Origin: an uncultured Clostridia bacterium | GTDB lineage: Bacteria; Bacillota; Clostridia; Lachnospirales; Cellulosilyticaceae | Assembly: GCA_937981575.1 (NCBI GenBank) | Contig: CALJNR010000021.1 | Coordinates: forward strand, 24,128-88,127 | Direction of reading: 5' to 3' | Length of the DNA stretch: 64,000 nt | Part shown: positions 46,781 through 56,639 of the stretch, piece by piece | How positions within the stretch are numbered: position 1 is the stretch's first letter | How the letters are laid out: each line of letters opens with the position of its first letter | The notes under the pieces: generated by a model | What the model was told of the DNA's origin: nothing | The model's database searches: none | What the model saw: only the letters and a program-made list of their open reading frames with translations | Position numbers and translations under genes: made by a program

Positions 46781-46984
46781 TTTATTATTGAGTTGCTTAA
46801 AATCATATCACCGAATTCTATAAATGTCAATGTAAAAATATGAGGTTTAACATACTAGTGTTAGAATAGTATATGATTTAGAATAAATTTTAGGTGCTTT
46901 TCTTATAAATAAAGGCCTAGTGTATAAAAATGGTTTGATAGATACATACTCTAATAAATACATTTAGAGGAAAGAGGAAAAAAA
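46781..46984 (+). promoter_or_regulatory. sigma-G-like promoter for the SASP gene
   Basis: TGTATA at 46921-46926, 18-nt spacer, CATACTCTA at 46945-46953, close to the forespore sigma-G pattern (TGMATA, N17-18, CATAMTA). GAGGAAAGAGG serves as RBS. The rest of the interval shows nothing else. Confidence 0.5.
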
Positions 46985-47200
46985 ATGAAATCTAATCAAT
47001 CTAAAAATAAAGAAAAGCTATTTGATGCTTTATCTGAACATGAGAAAATGAAACTAGAAATAGCAGAAGAGTTAGGACTTTTAGATAAAGTACAGCAAGG
47101 AGGATGGAAAAGCCTTTCTGCTAAAGAAACCGGCAGAATCGGTGGACTGATGACGAAAAGAAAAAGACAGATTAATGCACAAACCGAAAATTTAGGATAG
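46985..47200 (+). CDS. alpha/beta-type small acid-soluble spore protein
   Basis: 71 residues. DNA-coating forespore protein that protects spore DNA. The signature regions are KLEIAEELGLLDKVQQGGWK (including the germination-protease area) and SAKETGRIGGLMTKRKR. The Lys/Gln-rich N-terminus is as in clostridial forms. A sigma-G-like promoter precedes it and a strong terminator follows. Confidence 0.88.
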   Translation: MKSNQSKNKEKLFDALSEHEKMKLEIAEELGLLDKVQQGGWKSLSAKETGRIGGLMTKRKRQINAQTENLG

Positions 47201-47253
47201 TAATGACAAAAGTCTATTCCTTTATAATAGGAGAGGACACTTTCAAGTTATTA

Positions 47254-47309
47254 AAAACAAATAGGGCATGCACAGAGTTTTAATCTAAGTGCATGCCCTA
47301 TTTGTTTTT
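47254..47309. terminator. strong intrinsic terminator after SASP gene
   Basis: AACAAATAGGGCATGCAC and its complement around a 14-nt loop, then TTTTT. Confidence 0.9.
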
Positions 47310-47548
47310 GACAATTTTTATTTTTGCCCGCTTTCTTGTTATAAGATACTTTTGATCTTAACGTTTAAAAAAGCGGAGGACATTTGTAGGGGGTGATCAT
47401 CTACCCTATAATATAGCCTACGTTACTATAATGATATGGTATAGTTTGTCTATAAAATGGAACAAAGTGTTATGGGACGACATAGTATGTTAGTGAAATA
47501 GATTGAAAGCTCATTATATTAAGTTTTCGAAGAAAAGGAGGAAAAAGA
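47310..47548 (+). promoter_or_regulatory. upstream region of collagen-like gene 1
   Basis: Contains AC-N17-CATAGTATG (CATA at about 47482), one base off the sigma-K -10 pattern CATANNNTA. No other feature seen. AAGGAGG precedes the GTG start. Confidence 0.35.
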
Positions 47549-48421
47549 GTGTCGCATAAATTATACTCGGACAGCTCATATTTTTCTTGGGGAATAAGAG
47601 AAAGAGTTATTACTGAAAGACAAAAGTGCAGATTTAATGAAGGCTTTTATCCGCATTGTCCGCAATACGGCTGTGACTGCTCTGGCTGCAGAGACTATGG
47701 ACACCAGTGTAGCAGATGTCAGTGCCATCGATGTTACCATAAATGTTGCTGCTGTAGAGGATTACGAGGACCAACAGGACCAGCTGGAATACCAGGACTG
47801 CCAGGACCAACAGGACCAACAGGGCCAGCTGGAATACCAGGACTGCCAGGATTACCAGGACCAACGGGGCCAACAGGACCAGCAGGGCCAACGGGACCAG
47901 CAGGTACAGCAGGACTTGGAGGCATTCAACTTTTAAATACAGTACCTGCCCCAGGAACTATCCTTACAATTGCGCCAGGAGAGGTTATTCCTTTTAACAA
48001 CATTGTAGAACTAGGCAGTCCAATTGATTTTATCAATAATCAGCTTTTAATATTTGAGCCTGGCTATTATTTAATCAATTGGGAGTTCATTGCAAGACCG
48101 GCGCAAGCAGGCAGCCATGTTGTAGCATATCTTGAAGAAGTAAATCCTTCAGGACCGCTTGTACATGGCAAGTCAGGGTCAGTTTCAGCTGACTTTAGTA
48201 TTGTAAAAGGAACGGCATTTGTTATGGTAACAGAGGCGAGTCTAAATGCACCGTTTATTTTACAAATTGTTAACCGATCAGGTGTAGCTATCGAAATGAC
48301 CTCAGCTCATGCAGGTGGAAGTTTAGGTGGATTGAGCCTTGCTGCGCAGCCAGTTGAACCAATTCCGTTTTTTGCAGGTTCACTAAGTGTTATACGAGCC
48401 GGCGAAGTTGTGTTATCTTAA
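47549..48421 (+). CDS. Cys-rich collagen-like spore-surface protein (BclA-like)
   Basis: 290 residues from a GTG (AAGGAGG, good spacing). The N-terminus (about 27-69) has thirteen or so Cys, probably for disulfide cross-linking. Residues about 71-124 are some 18 collagen triplets ([12 protein letters not shown]). The C-terminal ~165 residues form a beta-rich globular domain like the BclA/C1q-type trimer head ([28 protein letters not shown]). In Bacillus such GPT triplets are O-glycosylated on Thr. Followed by sugar-biosynthesis and glycosyltransferase genes, which suits a glycoprotein substrate. Exosporium location is inferred. Confidence 0.8.
   Translation: MSHKLYSDSSYFSWGIRERVITERQKCRFNEGFYPHCPQYGCDCSGCRDYGHQCSRCQCHRCYHKCCCCRGLRGPTGPAGIPGLPGPTGPTGPAGIPGLPGLPGPTGPTGPAGPTGPAGTAGLGGIQLLNTVPAPGTILTIAPGEVIPFNNIVELGSPIDFINNQLLIFEPGYYLINWEFIARPAQAGSHVVAYLEEVNPSGPLVHGKSGSVSADFSIVKGTAFVMVTEASLNAPFILQIVNRSGVAIEMTSAHAGGSLGGLSLAAQPVEPIPFFAGSLSVIRAGEVVLS
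47764..47915 (+). repeat. collagen-coding repeats
   Basis: Near-exact 9-nt and longer repeats of GGACCAACA, GGACCAGCT, GGAATACCA and GGACTGCCA, including a repeated block coding GPAGIPGLP. Such tracts change length by slippage or recombination. Confidence 0.8.
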
Positions 48422-48426
48422 AGGAA

Positions 48427-48472
48427 ATTGGAAAATCCTCCATTTACTACAGTAGATGGAGGATTTTCACTT
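48427..48472. terminator. intrinsic terminator after collagen-like gene 1
   Basis: AAAATCCTCCAT with its complement around a short loop, then TTTTC. Confidence 0.85.
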
Positions 48473-48575
48473 ATATATGATGTAGCAAAACATAAGGGCT
48501 TGAATACAATACAATAGTAGTAAGCGTCTACAGGATTGGTTAATGATAATTAAGATATTTAAGGAGGGACGCACA

Positions 48576-49700
48576 ATGAAAATTCAGTTGTTTACCCCTG
48601 CATTTAGAGTAGATGAGTGTTTGAGGGAAATAAAAGAGTGTTTGGAAAAAGGATGGACAGGAATTGGGTTTAAAACAGTAGAGTTTGAAAGAGAGTGGAA
48701 AAAGTATTCCGGATTTGAGCATGCACATTTTGTAAATTCTGCTACAGCCGCGCTCCACCTTGCGGTTAAAATACTAAAGGTTCAAAATGGCTGGCATGAT
48801 GAAGAAGAAATCATTTCTACGCCACTTACATTTGTATCGACGAATCATGCTATTAGATATGAAAATATGAAAGTTGTATTTGCTGACGTGGATGAATATT
48901 TATGCTTAGACCCATTAGATGTAGAAAAGAAAATTACAGATAAAACGAGAGCCGTTATGTACGTAGGACTTGGAGGAAATAGCGGAAGATATGAAGAGAT
49001 AGCAGAGCTATGTAAAAAGTACCGCCTTAAACTCATTGTTGATGCAGCTCACATGTCAGGTACAAAGTTAAATGGAAAAGTTCTGGGGACAGAAGCAGAT
49101 GCAGTGGCTTTTTCGTTTCAAGCTGTTAAGAATCTCCCTACGGGAGATGCTGGGATGATTTGTTTTAAAAACAAAGAGGATGATTTGTTAGGCAGAAAGA
49201 TGAGTTGGCTGGGAATTAACAAAGATACCTATCAGCGTGATCAAGGAAGTTACAAATGGCAATATGAAGTCGAACACTTAGGTTATAAGTATAATGGAAA
49301 TGCAATAATGGCAGCTATTGCACTCGTACAGCTTAAATACTTAGAAGAGGATAATGCGTATAGGAGACAGGTTGCCAGCTGGTACGATGAGCATTTTAAA
49401 GTTTACTTTGACAAAATAAAGCCGGTACCAATATTCCCGAATTGTGAATCATCAAGACATCTTTATATTATTGAAGTAAATAATCGAGATGAGCTTTTAG
49501 AAAAGATGAATGAAGCAGATATTTTCCCCGGTGTACACTATAGGGATAATACAGAATATGAAATGTATAGCTATGGAAAAGGGCTGTGTCCTAATGCGCG
49601 TAGGTTAAATAAAAGGATTCTTTCCCTTCCACTGCATTTAAAACTTACGCAAGAACAAGTTGACTATATTGCAAGGCAAGTGATTCAATATGCGAGATAG
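48576..49700 (+). CDS. DegT/DnrJ/EryC1 family sugar aminotransferase 1
   Basis: PLP enzyme, 374 residues, that aminates keto-sugar nucleotides. PLP lysine in FSFQAVKNLPTGDAGM; VDAAHMSGT holds the ring-binding Asp; FVNSATAALHLAV binds phosphate. AAGGAGG lies 8 nt before the ATG at 48576, so an upstream ATG at 48543 is rejected. First gene of the plus-strand glycan cluster; the GNAT gene follows by 20 nt. With RmlA/RmlB (55-57 kb) it could use a dTDP-4-keto-6-deoxy sugar. Confidence 0.88.
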   Translation: MKIQLFTPAFRVDECLREIKECLEKGWTGIGFKTVEFEREWKKYSGFEHAHFVNSATAALHLAVKILKVQNGWHDEEEIISTPLTFVSTNHAIRYENMKVVFADVDEYLCLDPLDVEKKITDKTRAVMYVGLGGNSGRYEEIAELCKKYRLKLIVDAAHMSGTKLNGKVLGTEADAVAFSFQAVKNLPTGDAGMICFKNKEDDLLGRKMSWLGINKDTYQRDQGSYKWQYEVEHLGYKYNGNAIMAAIALVQLKYLEEDNAYRRQVASWYDEHFKVYFDKIKPVPIFPNCESSRHLYIIEVNNRDELLEKMNEADIFPGVHYRDNTEYEMYSYGKGLCPNARRLNKRILSLPLHLKLTQEQVDYIARQVIQYAR

Positions 49701-49720
49701 ACTTAGAAGGAGAGGGGTTA

Positions 49721-50224
49721 ATGAAACATCAATATATTATTTATGACCGATATTTAGTGATGAGACCTATAACTTACGAAGACATTGAAAAGGTAAGAAT
49801 ATGGAGAAATAAAGATTCTATAAGAAAATGGTTTATTCATGAAAATATTGTAAGTAAAAAAGAACAAGAAAATTGGTTTAAAGGTTATTTATCCAATGAG
49901 AATGACGTGATGTTTATAGTGGAATGGAATAACACCCCAATTGGAACAGCGGCGTTATATGATATTAATTATGGGATGCAGACGGCTCAGTTTGGGAGGT
50001 TTATGATAGGGGAACCTCAGGCCAAAGGATTAGGGATTGGAAAAAAGGCAGCCAAAGCCCTCTGTGAGTTTGGGCTTAATGAACTTGGACTTAAGAAAAT
50101 TGAACTGGAAGTGCTCAGTGATAATAGAAATGCCATTCATATCTATGAGGATATAGGGTTTATTAAAAAAGATGAAATGGTAATAGATGGAAAGAAATTA
50201 TATAAAATGGACTTAAGCAAATAG
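49721..50224 (+). CDS. GNAT N-acetyltransferase
   Basis: 167 residues. RimJ/RimL-type GNAT: RPITYEDIEKVRIWRN at the start, acetyl-CoA loop EPQAKGLGIGKKAAKAL, and LEVLSDNRNAIHIYEDIGF. It directly follows a sugar aminotransferase, so acetylation of a 4-amino-sugar nucleotide (as in PseH- or AntD-like steps) is likely. GGAGAGG precedes the ATG. Confidence 0.85.
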   Translation: MKHQYIIYDRYLVMRPITYEDIEKVRIWRNKDSIRKWFIHENIVSKKEQENWFKGYLSNENDVMFIVEWNNTPIGTAALYDINYGMQTAQFGRFMIGEPQAKGLGIGKKAAKALCEFGLNELGLKKIELEVLSDNRNAIHIYEDIGFIKKDEMVIDGKKLYKMDLSK

Positions 50225-50263
50225 CAGTCTTCTGCTTCCGGATAGGTTCAGGGAGATGAGATT

Positions 50264-52078
50264 ATGAATATATCTTTTATTATCTATCATCATGGCAGTA
50301 TATCAAAAGAAGAACTTTTTTTGACAATAGATAGCTATAAGAAGCAGAAGTTTTTGGCAGAAGGCGTAGAAATTGAGATCATTATTATGCTTGATCAAAT
50401 AGATTTTCATGTACGCGATGAAGTTAAGGAAAGCATCCAAGTACAAGATGAAAAAGTAAAGGTGATTCACTTTGGCAAAGATTTTATGGGGGCAGGACCT
50501 ATGTGGCAAAAAGGCTTATCCTTATCAAAGGGTGAAGCAGTGATATTTACTTGGTCTGGCGTTATATGGAATGAAGATTCACTTTTTCATTTGCAGAATA
50601 TACTTATAGGCGAAGAATGTGATGCAGTTTATGGAATGGCAAGGTATACTGAGACACCCGATAATAGCAGCCATATAGAGCATTTTGTGGGGATGAAAGA
50701 ACTGGGGGAAAGCCATCTCTCTTTTATCAATTCTATTTCGCTGGGCTATATGCTTATAAAAAGAGAAGCAGTAAGACGTACGGGGGGAATGTCTGAGGAT
50801 AAAGAGCTTACTCAAATAGCGGATTGGGAATTTTTAATAAGAGTTATTCCAAAAATTAAATCGAGCACTTTTATGGGCCATCCCATTATTATTACGTTTC
50901 CGCTGTCAAGTATTAACTATCAATACACTTTTAAATATAGCCTGGATGAGGCTATAAGAACTTTTATTACGAAAGCTTATCAGCAGGAGGAAAGTCTGCC
51001 GCAGGTTATTTTTAAAGAAAAAACATGCAAAAAAAGCAATTTGAAAATTGCAATAATCAATAATCCGGCAGAGAATGCTCAAGTACAGCTTTGTTTTTTG
51101 AACTACTTTGATCTTTTAAAGAAAGAACAACTTTTAACTTGGAGAAGATTTTCAGAAAGTACGGTAAAAGCTGAAGAACTAAAAGAATATGATATTGTAT
51201 TTTTTGTAAGGTGTAAGGCGCGTAATGCTTTTTATGCAGCAAAATATTGTCATGAACAAAAAATCAAAACCGTATATTTGTTAGATGATAATTGGTTTTG
51301 TATCACAAAGACCTATCCACAGGCAGAAACTCAGATAGGCAGAAATACTCAATATTATCATTATTTCACCTCTATGCTTGCAATAGCAGATTACGTATTA
51401 GTTTATAACACTATTTTAGAAGAAGATATAAAAAAGTATAATGGCGCTGTTCTGAAGCTTTCACCAAATGTTACGACTAGTCATTTTAGAGGAGGAGAGC
51501 CTGCTGAAAAATCAGGTGTTATCCATATTGGATTTGCAGGAAGTCCATCTAAAAAGCAGCATTTTGGTCCAGGGTTTAAGGCACTTATACGAGTACTCTA
51601 CGATTATAAAGAGACAAAGCTATTTTTTAAAGGTATAGAAATGCCTTTAGAGCTAAGCAGGTTCAATGAGCGTGTTATACAGACACCCTATACACTAGAT
51701 TATAAAAAGTACGCAAAAGAAGTTGGAAACTGGCAGTGTGATATTATGATGAGTCCGCTGGATGATTCACGCTATACAAACAGCAAATGCCCAAATAAAT
51801 ATTTGGAGATAACAGCATCAGGTGCCGCTGGAATTTATTCCAATACAAATTTGTACCACACTGTTGTTTCTAATCAATATAATGGGCTCATTATTAATAA
51901 TAATGAAGAAGAGTGGTATCAGGCTATAGCACTGCTGATTGCCAATAAATCATTAAGGCATAAGATGATAGAAAACGCCACGCGAGATATAATGAAAAAC
52001 TATGAGACTAAGGTTTTGCTGCCAGATTTTATTCAGATGCTGGAATTTATTTTGGGAAATAAACTGAATATTTATTAA
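50264..52078 (+). CDS. bifunctional glycosyltransferase, GT2 domain fused to GT4 domain
   Basis: 604 residues. The N-terminal half (about 1-240) is a GT2-like GT-A domain (ISFIIYHHGSISKEELFLTI, GAGPMWQKGLSLSKGEAVIF, QIADWEFLIRV). The second half (about 260-600) is a GT-B group 1 domain (IHIGFAGSPSKKQHFGPGF, SPLDDSRYTNSKCPNKYLEI, YNGLIINNNEEEWYQAIALL). Such fusions add two sugars in succession. It follows the GNAT by 39 nt. GGGAGATGAG is the RBS. Confidence 0.85.
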   Translation: MNISFIIYHHGSISKEELFLTIDSYKKQKFLAEGVEIEIIIMLDQIDFHVRDEVKESIQVQDEKVKVIHFGKDFMGAGPMWQKGLSLSKGEAVIFTWSGVIWNEDSLFHLQNILIGEECDAVYGMARYTETPDNSSHIEHFVGMKELGESHLSFINSISLGYMLIKREAVRRTGGMSEDKELTQIADWEFLIRVIPKIKSSTFMGHPIIITFPLSSINYQYTFKYSLDEAIRTFITKAYQQEESLPQVIFKEKTCKKSNLKIAIINNPAENAQVQLCFLNYFDLLKKEQLLTWRRFSESTVKAEELKEYDIVFFVRCKARNAFYAAKYCHEQKIKTVYLLDDNWFCITKTYPQAETQIGRNTQYYHYFTSMLAIADYVLVYNTILEEDIKKYNGAVLKLSPNVTTSHFRGGEPAEKSGVIHIGFAGSPSKKQHFGPGFKALIRVLYDYKETKLFFKGIEMPLELSRFNERVIQTPYTLDYKKYAKEVGNWQCDIMMSPLDDSRYTNSKCPNKYLEITASGAAGIYSNTNLYHTVVSNQYNGLIINNNEEEWYQAIALLIANKSLRHKMIENATRDIMKNYETKVLLPDFIQMLEFILGNKLNIY

Positions 52079-52156
52079 CGATAAAGATAGAGTTCAAAAT
52101 GGTGAGAATAGGAATAAAGGAAGTGGGAAGATGGGGTTAGTCATAAAAAGACAGAT

Positions 52157-53173
52157 TTGGTAATACTCCAGCCGATCAAAAAGTGGCTGATTATTACTAA
52201 AGACAGCCAAGGAGCGAGTGAAAGGGTCGGTTTGTTAAATAGTTTGGAATACTTGAAGGCACACAAGGTACTTGACTATCAAGTGACAGATAGTGAGAGA
52301 CCTATTAGTGAATTAGAATGGGCTGATAATATTATTTTTTCAAGAACAATTGAAAGTCAGATGATCTATGTGTTAGATACAGCTTTGAGAAAAGGAAAAA
52401 TAACGCTTTATTACGTCGATGATAGGTTGTTTAATGTTCCGGACTATTGTAGATTAAATCATTACTATAATTCTGAAGAGGTTCAGCAAACGCTTCGCTA
52501 TTTTATCAAAAGTGTACATCAAGTGGTAACGTGCAGTAAATGGCTGTCAAGAAGCTATGATGAGCAGTATCACTGCAGGAGCACCTGGGTACAGCCAGCG
52601 GTTAAGGTAAATTCTAAAAGCCAAAAAAATTTTTATGAAGATAAAATTGTTATAGGCGTGGCTGGAAACCCTGATTATGCTGGAAGATTAGAAGCGATTA
52701 AAGAGGTATTTCTAAGTCTCCATGGTAAGTACAAAAAAGAAATTCAGTTTGAATTTTTTGGACCGAAGGTATCTTTTTTGGATGCAGTAGAAGGGCTTTA
52801 TTATAGGCCTGTAGCTTATAGGTATTATGAAATGTATTTATCCAGAAAAAGTTGGGATCTTGGCCTTGCCTATCTAGAAGACAGCTCTTTTGATAACTGT
52901 AAATATTTCAATAAATATTTAGAGTATTCAAGGTTCAAAATACCGGGCATTTATTCAGATATTCCCCTTTATCACAGAGCTATAAGAGAGGGAATAAACG
53001 GCGCGATTGCCAAAAATACATGTGATGAATGGTATGGTCAAATTGAAAAGTTAATTCAGGATCGAAATCTGAGAGAGCAGCTGGCAGAAAATGCCTATAA
53101 TGAAGTGGTGGAGCAATTTTCACCGCAAAAAGGAGCTGAGTCATTTATTTGGGCACTGGGGAGCTATCTCTAG
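52157..53173 (+). CDS. glycosyltransferase group 1-like protein
   Basis: 338 residues; GT-B C-terminal features like the neighbour's (VIGVAGNPDYAGRLEAI, GLAYLEDSSFDNCKYFNKYLEYS, INGAIAKNTCDEWYGQIEKLI). The start is awkward: the open frame has only a TTG at 52157 and no good RBS, while a 10-codon frame with ATG at 52131 (near GGAAG) overlaps it in another frame. The true start may be that ATG after a frameshift, or the TTG itself. Confidence 0.75.
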   Translation: MVILQPIKKWLIITKDSQGASERVGLLNSLEYLKAHKVLDYQVTDSERPISELEWADNIIFSRTIESQMIYVLDTALRKGKITLYYVDDRLFNVPDYCRLNHYYNSEEVQQTLRYFIKSVHQVVTCSKWLSRSYDEQYHCRSTWVQPAVKVNSKSQKNFYEDKIVIGVAGNPDYAGRLEAIKEVFLSLHGKYKKEIQFEFFGPKVSFLDAVEGLYYRPVAYRYYEMYLSRKSWDLGLAYLEDSSFDNCKYFNKYLEYSRFKIPGIYSDIPLYHRAIREGINGAIAKNTCDEWYGQIEKLIQDRNLREQLAENAYNEVVEQFSPQKGAESFIWALGSYL

Positions 53174-53199
53174 GTGGAACACAAATGGGGTGGGTGAAA

Positions 53200-54924
53200 A
53201 TGAATAGTTTTTACAGCAAGGAGGAACTGATAGAACTAGGATTAGCACATGTTGGAGAAGAGGTATTAATTAGCAGGAAATGCAGTATTTATTCAGCTGA
53301 AAATATTTCTATAGGAAATCACGTGCGTATAGATGACTTTTGTATTTTAAGCGGCAAAATAGTTCTTGATAACTATATTCATATAGCGGCGTATTGCGGT
53401 TTATTTGGGGGAACGGCAGGGATAACAATAGAAGATTATTCTACACTATCATCTAAGGGAACGATTTATGCAATTTCCGATGATTACAGCGGCGAAACCA
53501 TGACAAATCCTATGATTGATGACCGTTATAAAAACATCATGCATAAACGAGTTACTATAGGAAGACATGTTATTATTGGCACCCATAGTATTATTCTGCC
53601 TGGTGTAATCATAGAGGAAGGCTGTGCGATTGGAGCTTCCTCTATGATTACAAAAGACTGCAAAAGCTGGGGTATTTATATTGGAACCCCGGCTAAAAGA
53701 GTAAAAGAGAGAAGCAAGCGCTTATTAATGTTAGAACAAACGATGAAAACGGATATTAAAGAAGATACAGCCTCTATCCAATTGATTAAAAGTTTTCAAA
53801 AGCCTATTTATGTAACGCAGTCATTTCTGCCGCCTATAGAGGCATTTGAAAAAAAGATTCAAACGATATGGGAGAAGCATTGGCTTACTAACAATGGACC
53901 TTTACATGATGAATTAGAAGAAAAGATTAAAAGGTATCTTAAAGTAAAACATGCAGTCTTATTTGCCAATGGACATTTGGCACTAGATATAGCTATCAAG
54001 GTATTAAAACTTACGGGAGAAGTTATTACGACACCTTTTACGTTTGCCTCAACGCCCCATGCAATTACTATGAATAATCTTACGCCTGTATTTGCAGATA
54101 TCAATCCAGTGAATTTTACACTTGATGCAGATCAAATTGAAGCTTTAATTACTGAGAAAACTTCTGCTATCATACCGGTACATGTTTTTGGATACCCTTG
54201 TGATGTTAAGGTAGTAGAAAAACTTGCTGTTAAGTATAATTTAAAGGTTATTTATGATGCTGCACATGTATTTGGGGTAGAGCTTGACGAAAAAGGGATA
54301 GGCAGTTTTGGAGATATCGCCATGTTTTCGCTGCATGCAACAAAAGTATATCATGCTATAGAAGGCGGCGTACTAACGTTTGGTGATAAAAGTCTGGAAA
54401 CCCAGCTTAAACTTTATAAAAACTTCGGCATAGCAGGGCCGGAACAGGTAGAAACGATAGGGATTAATGCCAAAATGAACGAATTTCAAGCTGCTATGGG
54501 ACTTATAAATCTTGATTTTTTAGATGATCAAATTGCCCATAGAAAAAAGATAAGTGATGTTTATCAAACAAAGCTTGGTAAAGTGGAAGGGGTCTCTTTT
54601 GCAAAGGTCGGAAAGAACGTCAAGTCTAACTATGCTTACTTTCCGATTGTAATCGATGAAGATAAAACACATATCAGCAGAGATGAACTCCAAGAAAAAC
54701 TTCAGAAATATAATGTCTTTACTAGAAAATATTTTTATCCCTTGGTAACAGATTTTACATGCTATAAAGAGCAATATTTAGGGGTACATCTTTCCACTTC
54801 GAAATATATAAGCAACAGCATTTTAACACTGCCTATATATGGAGATCTAACATTGGAAGAAGCATCTCAAATAGCAGATATCATTAGCTTCATTATTAAA
54901 GAAAAAGGGCTGCAAGTGCAATGA
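53200..54924 (+). CDS. fused hexapeptide acetyltransferase - DegT aminotransferase
   Basis: 574 residues. Residues about 1-185 are a left-handed beta-helix acetyltransferase (ENISIGNHVRIDDFCILSG, GRHVIIGTHSIILPGV, CAIGASSMITKDC). Residues about 205-574 are a complete DegT-type aminotransferase (LTNNGPLHDELEEKI, TPFTFASTPHAI, VIYDAAHVFGVEL, PLP lysine in SLHATKVYHAIEGG). In most species these are two proteins. The combination would aminate and N-acetylate one keto-sugar nucleotide, giving for example a 3- or 4-acetamido-dideoxy sugar. Two starts (53185, 53200) are possible; homology favours 53200. Confidence 0.88.
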   Translation: MNSFYSKEELIELGLAHVGEEVLISRKCSIYSAENISIGNHVRIDDFCILSGKIVLDNYIHIAAYCGLFGGTAGITIEDYSTLSSKGTIYAISDDYSGETMTNPMIDDRYKNIMHKRVTIGRHVIIGTHSIILPGVIIEEGCAIGASSMITKDCKSWGIYIGTPAKRVKERSKRLLMLEQTMKTDIKEDTASIQLIKSFQKPIYVTQSFLPPIEAFEKKIQTIWEKHWLTNNGPLHDELEEKIKRYLKVKHAVLFANGHLALDIAIKVLKLTGEVITTPFTFASTPHAITMNNLTPVFADINPVNFTLDADQIEALITEKTSAIIPVHVFGYPCDVKVVEKLAVKYNLKVIYDAAHVFGVELDEKGIGSFGDIAMFSLHATKVYHAIEGGVLTFGDKSLETQLKLYKNFGIAGPEQVETIGINAKMNEFQAAMGLINLDFLDDQIAHRKKISDVYQTKLGKVEGVSFAKVGKNVKSNYAYFPIVIDEDKTHISRDELQEKLQKYNVFTRKYFYPLVTDFTCYKEQYLGVHLSTSKYISNSILTLPIYGDLTLEEASQIADIISFIIKEKGLQVQ

Positions 54925-54949
54925 TTATTGCACTTGCAGCCCTTTTTCT
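54907..54949 (+). terminator. intrinsic terminator overlapping the end of the fusion gene
   Basis: GGGCTGCAAGTGCAA and its complement around TGATTA, then TTTTTCTTT; the stop codon lies in the loop. Confidence 0.9.
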
Positions 54950-55087
54950 TTAAATTTTAACAGCATGCATTAGAGTAGAAGGACGATCCTATTCTAATAA
55001 GTATATCTGTTACAAAGTTTTTGTATCTCGGGTAAAGAGGATTTTCAAAACGGCAGGACAAAATAATAATTTTAGGGTTAAACACTA

Positions 55088-55115
55088 ACCAAACGACAGA
55101 TTTCATCATAGTATA
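55088..55115 (+). promoter_or_regulatory. sigma-K-like promoter before rmlACB
   Basis: AC (55088-55089), 17-nt spacer, CATAGTATA (55107-55115), an exact match to the -10 pattern CATANNNTA. Confidence 0.5.
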
Positions 55116-55189
55116 GTAAAGAGTGTATAAGCTTACTTGGCTCACAAGGTGAAAACTAGTAAAGCTTGGGTAGTTTAAGGAGAGATAAT

Positions 55190-56059
55190 ATGAAAGGCAT
55201 AATATTAGCTGGGGGAACGGGGACCAGACTTTATCCAATAACAAAAGTTATATCCAAACAAATCGTTCCTATTTATGATAAACCTATGATTTATTATCCT
55301 CTATCTATTCTTATAATGGCAGGCATCACAGAAATTCTTATTATTTCAACACCTCGAGATATAGGATTATTTCAAATGCTGTTGGGGGATGGCAGTCATT
55401 TAGGACTTAAAATAACTTATAGTGTGCAAAATCAGGCAGGAGGCATAGCGCAAGCCTTTATTATCGGAGAAAGGTTCATAGCCGATGATTCTGTTACATT
55501 AATCTTAGGGGATAATATTTTTTATGGCTGTGGGCTCGAGGAATTCCTCATTCAAGCTGCTGCAGAAAGAAAAGGAGCAATGGTATTTGGTTATTTGGTA
55601 GAACATCCTGAAGATTTTGGGGTTGTTGAGTTTGATCAATTTTTTAATGTTATTTCTATTGAGGAGAAGCCAAGATATCCAAAATCCAGTTATGCTGTAC
55701 CAGGGCTTTATTTCTATGATTCACAAGTTGTCAAAATAGCAAAAAGGGTAAAACCTTCAGCACGGGGAGAACTGGAGATTACGGCTGTTAACAATGTTTA
55801 TTTAGAAAAAGGGGAATTGAAAGTCAGACTGTTTCCAAAAGGAGTAGGATGGATAGATACGGGCACTTATAAATCTTTATTAAAAGCTGGGAACATCATA
55901 GAATCAGTGCAGACGATTCAGGGGATTTATATAGGATGTCCGGAGGAAATAGCTTACCGAAAAGGATATATCAGCAAAGATCAGCTCTTAAGTTTGGGAA
56001 ATAAGCTAAAAAAAACAGAGTACGGCATGTACTTAATAAAAGTAGCTGAGGGGGAATAA
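55190..56059 (+). CDS. rmlA: glucose-1-phosphate thymidylyltransferase
   Basis: Makes dTDP-glucose. 289 residues: [32 protein letters not shown] at the N-terminus, [35 protein letters not shown]. An upstream ATG adds 8 codons, but GGAGA lies 7 nt before the ATG at 55190. First gene of rmlA-rmlC-rmlB. Confidence 0.96.
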   Translation: MKGIILAGGTGTRLYPITKVISKQIVPIYDKPMIYYPLSILIMAGITEILIISTPRDIGLFQMLLGDGSHLGLKITYSVQNQAGGIAQAFIIGERFIADDSVTLILGDNIFYGCGLEEFLIQAAAERKGAMVFGYLVEHPEDFGVVEFDQFFNVISIEEKPRYPKSSYAVPGLYFYDSQVVKIAKRVKPSARGELEITAVNNVYLEKGELKVRLFPKGVGWIDTGTYKSLLKAGNIIESVQTIQGIYIGCPEEIAYRKGYISKDQLLSLGNKLKKTEYGMYLIKVAEGE

Positions 56060-56061
56060 CT

Positions 56062-56637
56062 TTGGGGAATTTTAAGTTTGTTGAAACCTCACTTCAAGGG
56101 TTATATGTGATACAGCCGCTGGTATTTGAAGACCATAGGGGGTACTTTTTAGAAACATATAGGGAGAAAGCTTTTGAAGATCAGGGGATATATGTTAAAT
56201 TTGTGCAGGACAATGAATCTTTTTCCAAGAAGGGGGTTCTAAGAGGACTTCATTTTCAAACCATATACCCCCAAGGTAAGTTGGTGAGAGTAATACAGGG
56301 CACGTTGTTTGATGTAGCAGTAGATCTAAGAAAAGGATCTCCCACATTTGGAGAATGGGAGGGCTTTATTTTATCTGATGAAAATAAGAGGCAGCTTTAT
56401 ATTCCAGAAGGGTTTGCCCATGGCTTTCTGGTCTTATCCGATACAGCACTGTTTAGCTATAAGTGCACACAACTTTATAAGGCAGAGTATGAAAGCGGTA
56501 TAATATGGCACGACGAAACACTTAAAATTATATGGCCGCTTAAAGGGATCAAAAAAGTTATTCTTTCTGAAAAAGATAAAAAGCTCAAACAGCTTAGTGA
56601 AACGAATATACCATTTATTTATAAAGGAGGCCGATAA
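56062..56637 (+). CDS. rmlC: dTDP-4-dehydrorhamnose 3,5-epimerase
   Basis: 191 residues from a TTG (56062) behind AGGGGG. Cupin fold; catalytic His in VLRGLHFQ, DVAVDLRKGSPTFG, IPEGFAHGFLVLSD, and the active-site Tyr in FSYKCTQLY. These residues mark a true RmlC, not a 3,4-ketoisomerase. Two nt after rmlA and two before rmlB. Confidence 0.93.
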   Translation: MGNFKFVETSLQGLYVIQPLVFEDHRGYFLETYREKAFEDQGIYVKFVQDNESFSKKGVLRGLHFQTIYPQGKLVRVIQGTLFDVAVDLRKGSPTFGEWEGFILSDENKRQLYIPEGFAHGFLVLSDTALFSYKCTQLYKAEYESGIIWHDETLKIIWPLKGIKKVILSEKDKKLKQLSETNIPFIYKGGR

Positions 56638-56639
56638 GA

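Noticed and set aside
47634..47936. Three overlapping low-complexity frames across collagen-like gene 1
   Set aside because: Shadows of the Gly-X-Y repeat in other frames.
56062..56637. 3,4-ketoisomerase (FdtA/QdtA type) instead of RmlC
   Set aside because: Catalytic His in RGLHFQ and Tyr in FSYKCTQLY, and position in rmlACB, mark a 3,5-epimerase.
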